Assembly: GCF_018847975.1 (NCBI RefSeq)
Contig: NZ_CP072597.1
Span: 310,001-374,000 of the forward strand
Direction: 5' to 3'
DNA from: Lysobacter sp. K5869
GTDB taxonomy: Bacteria; Pseudomonadota; Gammaproteobacteria; Xanthomonadales; Xanthomonadaceae
Length of the DNA: 64,000 bases
Shown in pieces: positions 7,827 through 16,044 of this stretch. A program made the translations under genes and the position numbers. The notes beneath the pieces are model-generated. The model was not told the DNA's origin, searched no databases, and saw only the letters and a list, made by a program, of their open reading frames with translations. Position 1 is the first letter of the stretch. Every line of letters starts with the position of its first letter.

Positions 7827-8918
7827 GTGCGCATCGGCAAAGCTTGGTTGGCGGCGGCATTGACGGCGGGTTCCCTGTTCGCGACGGCGTCGGCGCGCGA
7901 CGCGGTCGATCTCAGCGGACTCGACCGCGGCGCGCCCGGCCCGCGCGCGCAAGTGCTGGTGCTCGGCAGCGTGCATCTGAGCCAGGGCACGCCCAAGAAC
8001 TTCGACCTCGCCTCGCTGCGGCCGCTGCTCGACCGGCTGGCCGCGTACCGGCCCGACATCGTCGCGGTCGAGACGATCTCCGGCGAAGGCTGCGACTTGA
8101 TGGCGCGGCATCCGCACACCTACGGGACCGACGCCCTCGATACCTATTGCAGCGAGACCTCCGACGCGCGCGCCGCGCTCGGTCTGGACCGGCCCGAGGC
8201 GCTGGCGCAGGCCGCCGCGAGCTTGCGCGCCTGGCCCGCCGCGCCCACGCCCGCGCAACGCCGCCGTCTGGCCGCGCTGTTCCTCGCCGCCGGCGAACAG
8301 GCCTCGGCGATGGCCCAATGGCTGCAACTGGCGCCGTCGGAACGCCGCAGCGGCGACGGCCTCGACGCCAAGCTCGCCGCGCGCCTGGGCAAGCTGGAGA
8401 ACGCGCCCGACGAGGGCTTGCAGATCGGCGCGCGGCTGGCCGCGCGGCTCGGCCTGCAGCGGGTTTACGGCATGGACGATCACACCGGCGACAACATCGA
8501 TGTCGCCGATCCGCGCGCGTTCGGCGCGGCGGTCCAGCGCGCCTGGGACGCCGCCGAACCCGGCGTGCGCGCCGACCGCGCGCGGCTCAAGGCGCTGCGC
8601 GAGGACGGCGACGCGCTGGCGCTGTACCGTTTCGTCAACGACGCCGCGCGCCTGCGCAAGGAAGCCGCCGCCGATGCCGGCGCGGCCTTGCGCGATCCTT
8701 CGCCGGAGCATTACGGCCAGCAGTACGTCGCCGGCTGGGAAACCCGCAATCTGCGCATGGCCGCGAACATCCGCGAAACCTTCCGCAAGCGCCCCGGCGC
8801 GCGCGTGCTGACCGTGGTCGGCGCGATGCACAAGCCGTGGCTGGATTCGCTGCTCGGGCAGATGCAGAACGCGGACATCGTCGACGCCGACAAGGCCTTG
8901 GCGGATCCCGCACGCTGA
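7827..8918 (+). CDS. Exported DUF5694 / TraB-like protein
   Basis: 363 residues from a GTG at 7827 preceded by AAGGAG, which decides the start. A signal peptide covers about 1-23. The conserved points are His50 in VLGSVHLS, Glu82 in VAVETISGEG, an RNLRMAANI stretch and His335 in VVGAMHKPWL. This pattern of H, E, N and a C-terminal GxxH matches the TraB/ChaN/Tiki fold, some members of which are metal-dependent proteases. The protein fits the DUF5694 family, which has no assigned function. It is followed 58 bases later by another exported hydrolase. Confidence 0.75.
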   Translation: MRIGKAWLAAALTAGSLFATASARDAVDLSGLDRGAPGPRAQVLVLGSVHLSQGTPKNFDLASLRPLLDRLAAYRPDIVAVETISGEGCDLMARHPHTYGTDALDTYCSETSDARAALGLDRPEALAQAAASLRAWPAAPTPAQRRRLAALFLAAGEQASAMAQWLQLAPSERRSGDGLDAKLAARLGKLENAPDEGLQIGARLAARLGLQRVYGMDDHTGDNIDVADPRAFGAAVQRAWDAAEPGVRADRARLKALREDGDALALYRFVNDAARLRKEAAADAGAALRDPSPEHYGQQYVAGWETRNLRMAANIRETFRKRPGARVLTVVGAMHKPWLDSLLGQMQNADIVDADKALADPAR

Positions 8919-8976
8919 AACGCCCGATGCCGCTCTCACTTCTCGTCCGCACCGCGCACCGATCTTCGGAGAACGC

Positions 8977-10074
8977 ATGAAGCTCAAGCTCCTCGCCCCG
9001 CTGGCCCTGATCGCTCCCTTGTTCGCGCCCGCCGCGGCGAACGCCGCCGCGCGCTACGTCGCGAGCGAATCGCAGCGCGTCGCGATCCAGCCCAGCGCCG
9101 CGGTGCGCGACGCCGAAGGCAGCAACCGCTTGCGCGTGACCGTGTGGTACCCCGCGGGCGCCGGCAGCGCCGCGCGCGAGGTCGTGCTCGGCCCGCCGGA
9201 CGCGCCGTTCTTCCGCGTCGCCTCGCTCGCCGACGACGCGCCGCTGGCCGACGATACGAAGGGGCGCAAGCGCCCGGTGATTCTGCTCTCGCACGGCTTC
9301 GGCGGCAGCGCGCGGATGATGGGCTGGTTCGCCGCGCCGCTGGCGCAGGCCGGTTACGTGGTGATCGGCGTCGATCATCCCGGCAACAACGGCGCCGACC
9401 GCATGACCGTCCCCGGCGCGATCCTGTGGTGGGAACGCGCCGAAGACCTCAAGCGCGCGCTGGACACCGTCACCGCCGATCCGCAGTTCGGCCCGCACAT
9501 CGACGCCTCGCGCGTCGGCGCTTCGGGCTTCTCCGCCGGCGGCTTCACCGCGCTGGCCTTGGCCGGCGCGCGCTTCGACCGCCAGCGCCTGCTCGGCTTC
9601 TGCCACGCCCACCCCGACGACGGCGTGTGCCGGCCGCAGCTGGAATTCGCGATCACCGAAGACGACATGCGCAAAGCGCTGCAACGCCCGGAAGTGGCCG
9701 CGCTGGAAGCCGGCGCCGGCGCCGACCATTCGCTGCCCGCGGTGAAAGCGGTGTTCGCGATGGCGCCGGCGCTGGTGCAAGCGTTCACGCCCGAGAGCTT
9801 GCAGCGCATCGACGTGCCGGTGCGCATCGTCTCCGGCGAAGCCGACACCGTGGCCGCCCTCGACAGCAACGCGCGCATCGCCGCCGAGGCGATTCCCGGC
9901 GCGCACCTGACCGCGCTGCCCGAAGTCGGGCATTACGCGTTCCTGTCCGAGTGCACGCCGGCGGGCCGCGAGAAACTGGCGATCTGCGCGCAGACCGGGC
10001 CGCAGGCATCGGCGCACGAGGTCGCGGTCGAGCAAGCGCTGAAGCTGTTCCGGCGCGCGCTAGGAAAGCCGTAA
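8977..10074 (+). CDS. Exported alpha/beta hydrolase, dienelactone-hydrolase/PAF-acetylhydrolase-like
   Basis: 365 residues. A signal peptide covers about 1-24 (AAANA cleavage region). The oxyanion segment is LLSHGFGGSA, the nucleophile elbow is GFSAGGFTAL, the acid is in SGEADTVA and the base is the His of VGHYAFLS. The extended N-terminal strand section (VTVWYPAG) is typical of COG4188 predicted dienelactone hydrolases. Two cysteines in the cap (CHAHPDDGVC) probably form a disulphide, in keeping with a periplasmic or secreted protein. It is probably a lipase or esterase; the substrate is not evident. Confidence 0.85.
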   Translation: MKLKLLAPLALIAPLFAPAAANAAARYVASESQRVAIQPSAAVRDAEGSNRLRVTVWYPAGAGSAAREVVLGPPDAPFFRVASLADDAPLADDTKGRKRPVILLSHGFGGSARMMGWFAAPLAQAGYVVIGVDHPGNNGADRMTVPGAILWWERAEDLKRALDTVTADPQFGPHIDASRVGASGFSAGGFTALALAGARFDRQRLLGFCHAHPDDGVCRPQLEFAITEDDMRKALQRPEVAALEAGAGADHSLPAVKAVFAMAPALVQAFTPESLQRIDVPVRIVSGEADTVAALDSNARIAAEAIPGAHLTALPEVGHYAFLSECTPAGREKLAICAQTGPQASAHEVAVEQALKLFRRALGKP

Positions 10075-10118
10075 CGCCGACGATCGCTTCGCCGCGAAGG
10101 CCGGAAACCGGCTCGGCT

Positions 10119-10832
10119 TCATTCCGGCATCCGCACGAAATCCCACTGTCCGTACAGCGACAGCCCCGCCGCCGCGGCCAAGCCGACCGAGGCGGCGTTG
10201 TCGAGCTGGCAGCGGTATTGCGGCTCGAAGCCGCGCCGCAAAGCCTCGCGCGCGATCGCCCGCACCACCGCGCGGGCGTGGCCGCGGCCGCGGTGCGCGG
10301 GCAAGGTCAGCACGCCCAGGTCCATCAGCGGCGAGGCGTTCCACGCATACATGCTGGCCGCGCAGACCAGCCGTCCGCCGTCGAACGCGCCGAACGCGGC
10401 GTCGTGATCCAGCGCCACGTAGGCATCGTCCAGGTCTTGTTCCGACGCCTGCGACTCGAACCGGGCGAACGCCGCCGCGTCGTCCGGCGTCAGCGCGCGC
10501 ACGTGCGCGGGCGGCGTTTCGGCCGACAGTTCGGCATGCCGCTCGCGCGGGAAATAGAAGACGTTGTCCGCGCCGTACAGCGCGGCGCCCGCGTCCGTCA
10601 GCGCTTGGCGCAACGCCGGAAAATCCGGCGCCGCGTCCAGGCTCAACGCGGCGGCGAGTTCGGGCGTCAGCGCCGCGCGTGCGCCGCCGGCCGTCTCCAG
10701 AACGACAGCACGGAACCCGTCGCGCAGGCCCGGATCGACCGACACCGTGAGCGAAGGCGCGCTCCAGCGGACCTCGCCGCCGGCGAACGCGTCGCGCCAA
10801 TACTTTTCTGCCGCGGCCGAAAATCCGGACAT
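10119..10832 (-). CDS. GNAT family N-acetyltransferase
   Basis: 237 residues from the ATG at 10832. The GNAT domain is in the C-terminal half, with the acetyl-CoA pyrophosphate loop in LPAHRGRGHARAVVRAI and the preceding strand SPLMDLGVLTL. The N-terminal half (about 1-110) is a more variable domain. The substrate is unknown; amino groups of small molecules or protein N-termini are both possible. The frame stays open upstream to 10919 but without a better ribosome site. It converges on the hydrolase at 8977-10074. Confidence 0.8.
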   Translation of the reverse strand: MSGFSAAAEKYWRDAFAGGEVRWSAPSLTVSVDPGLRDGFRAVVLETAGGARAALTPELAAALSLDAAPDFPALRQALTDAGAALYGADNVFYFPRERHAELSAETPPAHVRALTPDDAAAFARFESQASEQDLDDAYVALDHDAAFGAFDGGRLVCAASMYAWNASPLMDLGVLTLPAHRGRGHARAVVRAIAREALRRGFEPQYRCQLDNAASVGLAAAAGLSLYGQWDFVRMPE

Positions 10833-10959
10833 GCGCGCACCCACGAAAGAACCGGCCCGCATTGTGCGCGACGCCGCGTTCACGCAGCCGCGCCGCGCGC
10901 AAGCGGCCGAATCCGGCAAGCCGATTGTGCGGCCGCCTCGCGCGGCGGCCGCAGCGCGC

Positions 10960-12630
10960 TCAGTTGCCGCGCAATTCCCGCCGCAGGATCTTGCCCACGT
11001 TGCTCTTGGGCAATTCGTTGCGGAACTCGATCACGTGCGGCCGCTTGTAGCCGGTGAGGTTGGCGCGCGCGAAGGCCTGGATCTGCTCGACCGTCAGCGC
11101 CGGATCCGAACGCACCACCACCAGCTTGACCGTCTCGCCCGACTTCTCGCTCGGCACGCCCACCGCCGCCACTTCGCGGATGCCCGGCATCGCCGCCATC
11201 ACGTCCTCGACTTCGTTGGGGTACACGTTGAAGCCGGACACCAGGATCATGTCCTTCTTGCGGTCGACCAGGAAGATGAAGCCCTTGTCGTCGATGCGGG
11301 CGATGTCGCCGGTGTGCAGCCAGCCGTCGCGGTCGATGGTGCGCGCGGTTTCCTCCGGCTGCTGCCAATAGCCCTTCATCACCTGCGGGCCTTGCAGGCA
11401 CAGCTCGCCCGCCTCGCCGACCGGCAATTGCTCGCCTTGCTCGTTCATCACGCAGGCGATCGTCGAAGGCACCGGCACGCCGATGGCGCCGTTGAACTGC
11501 ATGTCCTCGACGATGGGATTGACCACCGCCACCGGCGAGCTTTCAGTCAGGCCGTAGCCTTCCACCAGCGCCTTGCCGGTCACCTGCTTCCAGCGCTCGG
11601 CCACCGCGCGCTGCACCGCGGTGCCGCCGCCGAAGCAGATGCGCAGTTGCGAGAAATCCACGCGCTCGAAACCCGGCGTGTTGAGCAAGCCGCTGAACAA
11701 GGTGTTGACGCCGGTGATCGCGCTGAACGAGGTGCGCGAGAGTTCCTTGACGAAGCCGGGCATGTCGCGCGGATTGGTGATCAGCACGCTGTGGCCGCCG
11801 CCCTTGAGGAACACCAGGCAGTTACAGGTCAGCGCGAACACGTGGTACAGCGGCAGCGCGGTAATGATGGTTTCCTGGCCCGGGCGGATGTTGTCGCCGA
11901 ACCACGCCGACACCTGCTGCAGGTTGGCGACCATGTTGCGATGGGTCAGCATCGCGCCCTTGGAGATGCCGGTGGTGCCGCCGGTGTACTGCAGGAACGC
12001 GAGGTCCTGCGATTCGACGTGGACGTCCGTCCACTCGCGCTTGGCCCCGGCCTCGAGCGCGTCGCGCAGGCGCACCGCGCCTTCGATGCGGTAATCCGGC
12101 ACCAGCCGCTTGACGTACTTCACCGCGAAATTCATCAGCGCGCGCTTGGGCTGATCGAGCAGATCGGCCAGCCCTGTGGTGATCACGCCGGTCAGCTGCG
12201 CCGCTACGCCCGAGGCTTGCACGGTCGCGCCGAAGTTGTCGACCACGATCAGCGCCTTGGCGCCGCTGTCGTGGATCTGATGGGCCAACTCGCGCGCGGT
12301 GTAGAGCGGATTGACGTTGACCACGACCAAGCCCGCGCGCAGCGCGCCGAACAGCGCCACCGGGTACTGCAGGCAGTTGGGCAGCATGATCGCGACGCGG
12401 TCGCCCTTCTTGAGTTGCAGGTCGAACGACAGGTACGCGGCGAAGCGGCGGCTCAGCGCGTCGAGCTCGGCGAAGCTCAGGGTCTTGCCGAAATTCGAGT
12501 ACGCCGGCCGCGGGCCGAATTCGGCGACGGTCTTGCGCAGCACGTCGTTGATCGTGCCCAGCGCGTCGGGATCGATCTCATGGGGAACGGACGGCGGATA
12601 GCTGGCGAGCCAGGAAGGGGTGGAATCCAT
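10960..12630 (-). CDS. fadD: Long-chain fatty-acid-CoA ligase
   Basis: 556 residues, the normal FadD length. It activates fatty acids to acyl-CoA with ATP at the inner face of the membrane for beta-oxidation or lipid synthesis. The AMP-binding P-loop is YTGGTTGISKGAM, the fatty-acyl region GYGLTESSP, the hinge GWLHTGDIARID, and the C-terminal core FLVDRKKDMILVSGFNVYPN. The start ATG at 12630 gives the usual N-terminus. It is followed at 128 bases by the GNAT gene in the same direction, perhaps one transcript. In Xanthomonads a FadD homologue, RpfB, takes part in turnover of the DSF fatty-acid signal; whether this copy is that one cannot be decided, as no rpf genes are adjacent. Confidence 0.93.
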   Translation of the reverse strand: MDSTPSWLASYPPSVPHEIDPDALGTINDVLRKTVAEFGPRPAYSNFGKTLSFAELDALSRRFAAYLSFDLQLKKGDRVAIMLPNCLQYPVALFGALRAGLVVVNVNPLYTARELAHQIHDSGAKALIVVDNFGATVQASGVAAQLTGVITTGLADLLDQPKRALMNFAVKYVKRLVPDYRIEGAVRLRDALEAGAKREWTDVHVESQDLAFLQYTGGTTGISKGAMLTHRNMVANLQQVSAWFGDNIRPGQETIITALPLYHVFALTCNCLVFLKGGGHSVLITNPRDMPGFVKELSRTSFSAITGVNTLFSGLLNTPGFERVDFSQLRICFGGGTAVQRAVAERWKQVTGKALVEGYGLTESSPVAVVNPIVEDMQFNGAIGVPVPSTIACVMNEQGEQLPVGEAGELCLQGPQVMKGYWQQPEETARTIDRDGWLHTGDIARIDDKGFIFLVDRKKDMILVSGFNVYPNEVEDVMAAMPGIREVAAVGVPSEKSGETVKLVVVRSDPALTVEQIQAFARANLTGYKRPHVIEFRNELPKSNVGKILRRELRGN

Positions 12631-12806
12631 GGAAGTTGCGCGCTCCGGGTGTGGCGACCACGACAGGCCGCCACGATAGCAAGCCGGCGCGCCCTACCGG
12701 CAGCCCGGGTCCGGCCCGGCCGCCTTGCGGAGCCGGGCCGGACGCCGCGCACCATTCGCTGGCGGCGGCCGCGGTATGGCGGCGGCGCGCGGACCCGGTC
12801 GCGGCC

Positions 12807-13364
12807 TCAATCGCCCTCGCCGTGCGGCGGCGACGCCGCCGCGGCCGCGGGCGAGAGCGCCTGATAGGCCAGGATCGGCGTGGCCGCGTTGGCGGAGGTG
12901 GTGTAGCGGTTGTTGTCGGCCGGGTTCTCGGCCAATTGGTTCGACCAGTGCAAGCGTTCGTCCTCGACCCAGATCCGGCAGGTGGGGCTCATGCCCTCCT
13001 CGGGATCGACGCCGTGCGCTTCCGCCAGCCAGTCGCCGAGCTGGCGCGGCAGCCAGCGCGGCGTGCCCTCGGAATACACCAGCACCCCGCTGGGCCGGGC
13101 CTGCGGGCGCAGGGCACTGGTGGCGTGGAAAGCGGCGGTGAGCGTCTGCATATAGCCCGGACCGTTGCCGTTGGCCAGCCAGGTCGCCTCGGTGCAGTCC
13201 GAATACACGTGCGCCAACGAAATCACATCGTCCCAGGCCAGTCCGATCGCCACGCAACCCGACAGCCCGGCGGTGTTGAGGCCGACCAGGTGGCCGCGCG
13301 ATGTCGAATTCGGATTGGTGCCGCTCACGGCGATCCACTGGTCCAGGCCCACTCGTATCAGCAT
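12807..13364 (-). CDS. Candidate BLF1/CNF1-like glutamine deamidase (toxin fold)
   Basis: 185 residues from the ATG at 13364, with GGGAG upstream; the longer frame to 13493 has no ribosome site. Seen directly: N30-T-A-G-L-S-G-C37-VAIGLAWDDVISLA-H52. Thr31, Cys37 and His52 match the Thr-x5-Cys spacing and LSGC motif of Burkholderia lethal factor 1 (Thr88, Cys94, His106), and the Cys-His distance of 15 equals that of CNF1 (Cys866, His881). Those proteins deamidate a glutamine in eIF4A or Rho GTPases; CheD shares the fold. No signal peptide or membrane segment is visible, and the length is close to BLF1's 211. The target is unknown. A CheD-like housekeeping deamidase is the main alternative, but no chemotaxis genes are near. 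The family call is inference from motif spacing. Confidence 0.55.
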   Translation of the reverse strand: MLIRVGLDQWIAVSGTNPNSTSRGHLVGLNTAGLSGCVAIGLAWDDVISLAHVYSDCTEATWLANGNGPGYMQTLTAAFHATSALRPQARPSGVLVYSEGTPRWLPRQLGDWLAEAHGVDPEEGMSPTCRIWVEDERLHWSNQLAENPADNNRYTTSANAATPILAYQALSPAAAAASPPHGEGD

Positions 13365-13493
13365 CGTCGGTCTCCCTGCGGCCGACGCGGAAGGGTCGGC
13401 TGTGTACGGACAGACGCGGTGGCGCGCGCGCTGTGAACGCGCGCGGCGCGAGGGTTCGCGGGCGGCGCCGAGCGAGCGTCTAGAAACGGGCAT

Positions 13494-13907
13494 CTAGAAA
13501 CAGGCGTCGAGGAATTCGGCGGCGACGTCGGACAAACCGACGATCTTGTCGGTGGCCTGGCGATAGAACTTGAAATTGAGCTCGGTCTGCGGTTTGCCGT
13601 CGTCCCAGTCGGCATGCGGTTTGAGCTCGGCGCGGCCCAGCGGCCGGCGCGCGGACGCCTCGCGGCGGATGCGCACGTTCACCCGCGGCGTCTGCCGTTC
13701 CAGCTCCGGCCGCAACGGCACCGCCTCGGCCGCGATCACCGTGCCGCGCGCGAACAGCCCGCGCCCGCCGGAATTCTCGCTGGCGAACAGGTACACGGTA
13801 TCGCCGGCCGCGATGCGCTTGCCGCCGTACATGGTCTTCTGCGCGTCGAAGGCGAACTCGCGCGCGCCGGTGTCGCTCACTTCGGTCTTGATCGCGTAGG
13901 CGGTCAT
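13494..13907 (-). CDS. Hypothetical protein, PUA/EVE-like
   Basis: 137 residues. The core GKRIAAGDTVYLFASENSGG followed by RGLFARGTVIAAE has the strand-turn-strand pattern and GD-x-V motif of PUA/EVE-type nucleic-acid-binding barrels; the C-terminal helix region ends AAEFLDACF. It lies upstream of the deamidase-like gene, same strand, 129 bases apart, so co-transcription is possible but not coupled. There is no signal peptide. The EVE assignment is weak and by eye. It does not look like an immunity protein for the neighbour, but this cannot be excluded. Confidence 0.6.
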   Translation of the reverse strand: MTAYAIKTEVSDTGAREFAFDAQKTMYGGKRIAAGDTVYLFASENSGGRGLFARGTVIAAEAVPLRPELERQTPRVNVRIRREASARRPLGRAELKPHADWDDGKPQTELNFKFYRQATDKIVGLSDVAAEFLDACF

Positions 13908-14152
13908 CGCGGTCGCGTGCGGGTTGGGTCGCGACAGGGTAAACGCATGGTGCGCGGCGGCATGAATCGGCGGGCCGCGCTGCCGTGCCGTTCGCGTGCG
14001 CTATCATCCGCCCCACGCACCGGAGACTCCGCCCGACCATGTGATCGACCCGCTTCCCCTCTGAGCCCCGCGGAACCGCGCAGTCGCCTGCGCTCGCGTT
14101 CCCGGGCCTGTCCGCCGCGCATCGCCGCGGCACCGAGTGGAGAGCGCCCCTC

Positions 14153-15775
14153 ATGGCTACGGGTTTCGTTCGCGTTTCGCATCTGCATTTTTCCTGGCCG
14201 GACGGCAGTCCGGTCTTCGCCGGTCTGTCGCTGCGGCTGGGTCCGCTGCGCACCGGTTTGGTCGCGCCCAACGGCGCCGGCAAGAGCACGCTGCTGCGGC
14301 TGTTGGCCGGACGCTTGCAGCCCGCGTCCGGGCAAGTCGAAACCGGCGGGCGGCTGGCGTATTTGCCGCAACAAGCGTCGCTGCCGGGCGAGGCCTGCGT
14401 GGCCGACGCGCTCGGCATCGCCGAACCGCTGCGCGCGCTGGAAGCCATCGGCGCGGGCGCGACCGATCCGGCGCTGTTCGATCTCGTCGGCGATCGTTGG
14501 GATCTGGCCGAACGCGCCGAGGCCGCGCTCGCGCGCCTCGGGCTGGACGGCGTGCCGCTGCGGCGCCGGCTCGAGCGTTTCAGCGGCGGCGAACGCGCCG
14601 CGCTGAATCTGGCCGCGCAGTTGCTGCGAACGCCCGACACGCTGTTGCTCGACGAGCCGTCCAATCATCTCGACCGCGCCGCGCGCGAGCGCCTGTATCG
14701 GTTGATCGAGGCATGGACGGGCTGCCTGGTGGTCGCCAGCCACGACCGCGCGCTGCTGGAGCGCATGGATCGGATCGGCGAGCTCTCGCCCGATTCGCTG
14801 CGCCTGTACGGCGGCGGCTATGCGTTCTATCGCGACGCCGCCGACGGCGAACGCGACGCCGCCGAAGACGAGGTGCGGCAACTGCGCCAGCAAAACCGGC
14901 GCGAGCAGCGCGAACGCCAGCAAGCGCGCGAGCGCGCCGAGCGTCGCGCCGGCAACGCCCGCCGCGCGTTGCCGGACGCGGGCTTGCCGAAGATCGTCGC
15001 CGGCAACCTGCAGCGCGCCGCGCAGGTGTCCGCGGCCAAGGCCGACGCCGTCCACGCCGCGCGCGCCGACGCGGCGCGCATGCGGCTGAGCGACGCGGCG
15101 CGCGCCTTGCGCGAAACGCCCGACCTGGACCTCGACCTGCCGGCCACGCGCGTGCCCAACGGCCGCACGCTGCTGCGTACGCGCGGGCTGCGCTACGCCC
15201 GCGACGGTCGCGAACTGTTTGCGGCCCCGGGTCTGGACCTGGACATCCGCGGCCCCGAGCGCATCGCGCTGAGCGGCAGCAACGGCGCCGGGAAATCGAC
15301 CTTGCTGCGCCTGCTCAGCGGCGAACTAGCGCCGCGCGCCGGCGAGATCCAGCGCAGCGAAGGCCGCATCGCCACCCTGGCGCAGGGCCTGGATTCGCTG
15401 GACCCGGCGCGCAGCGTCGCCGAACACCTGCACGCCGCCGCGCCCGACCTGCCGGCGAGCGAACGCGCCAACCTGCTCGCGCGCTGGCTGTTCCGCGGCG
15501 CGCGCGTGCACGTGCCGGCGGCCGCGCTGTCCGGCGGCGAGCGTCTGCGCGCGGCGCTGGCCTGCGCGCTGCACGCGCGGCCCGCGCCGCAGCTGTTGTT
15601 GCTCGACGAACCCAGCAACCACCTCGACCTCGATGCGGTGGCCGAACTCGAGAGCGCGTTGCGCGGCTATCTGGGCGCATTGATCGTGGTCAGCCACGAC
15701 GAAGCTTTCGTCGCGGCGTTGGTGCCGACGCGGCGGCTGGAACTCGCCGACGGCGTTCTGCGCGAAATCGGATAG
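14153..15775 (+). CDS. ABC-F family ATP-binding protein
   Basis: 540 residues with two ABC domains and no membrane segment. Domain 1 has Walker A APNGAGKST (38-46), signature FSGGERAAL and Walker B LLLDEPSNHLD. Domain 2 has SGSNGAGKST, LSGGERLRAA and LLLLDEPSNHLD. The linker between them is Arg/Glu-rich coiled coil (RREQRERQQARERAERR), as in ribosome-associated ABC-F factors such as Uup, EttA and antibiotic-resistance ARE proteins. It is likely to act on the translating ribosome; whether it protects from an antibiotic made by the host cannot be read from sequence. A hairpin terminator follows at 15827-15850. Confidence 0.92.
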   Translation: MATGFVRVSHLHFSWPDGSPVFAGLSLRLGPLRTGLVAPNGAGKSTLLRLLAGRLQPASGQVETGGRLAYLPQQASLPGEACVADALGIAEPLRALEAIGAGATDPALFDLVGDRWDLAERAEAALARLGLDGVPLRRRLERFSGGERAALNLAAQLLRTPDTLLLDEPSNHLDRAARERLYRLIEAWTGCLVVASHDRALLERMDRIGELSPDSLRLYGGGYAFYRDAADGERDAAEDEVRQLRQQNRREQRERQQARERAERRAGNARRALPDAGLPKIVAGNLQRAAQVSAAKADAVHAARADAARMRLSDAARALRETPDLDLDLPATRVPNGRTLLRTRGLRYARDGRELFAAPGLDLDIRGPERIALSGSNGAGKSTLLRLLSGELAPRAGEIQRSEGRIATLAQGLDSLDPARSVAEHLHAAAPDLPASERANLLARWLFRGARVHVPAAALSGGERLRAALACALHARPAPQLLLLDEPSNHLDLDAVAELESALRGYLGALIVVSHDEAFVAALVPTRRLELADGVLREIG

Positions 15776-15826
15776 CGGCTGCACGTCGGACGCGCGCCGC
15801 ACGGGACTCGCCGCCGCAAGCGACGC

Positions 15827-15850
15827 AAATCCCGCTCGATCGCGGGATTT
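15827..15850 (+). terminator. Rho-independent terminator after the ABC-F gene
   Basis: Perfect 9-bp stem AAATCCCGC / GCGGGATTT with a 6-base loop, 51 bases after the stop codon. The 3' arm itself ends in ATTT, giving a short U-run. Confidence 0.6.
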
Positions 15851-16044
15851 CGCGAAGCCGCGTACGACGCCGGACGCGCCTCGCCGACCGTTCGGACGGC
15901 GCCGCCGCGCGCGACGAAAAATCCGAAAACCAACCCAGCACACGTTTGCCCGCGCGCCTCGCCCGGGAAGCGTGATCTTGACGGCAGAAGCCGCCGGGCC
16001 GGCCCGATAGCCTGCTGCCCATCCCTCTCCCACGCGGGTGCCGC

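Noticed and set aside
12807..13364. Reading the LSGC protein as an ordinary CheD chemoreceptor deamidase
   Set aside because: CheD carries a conserved GSC-type motif and sits with che genes. Here the motif is LSGC with Thr at -6 and there are no chemotaxis genes nearby. It remains the main alternative.
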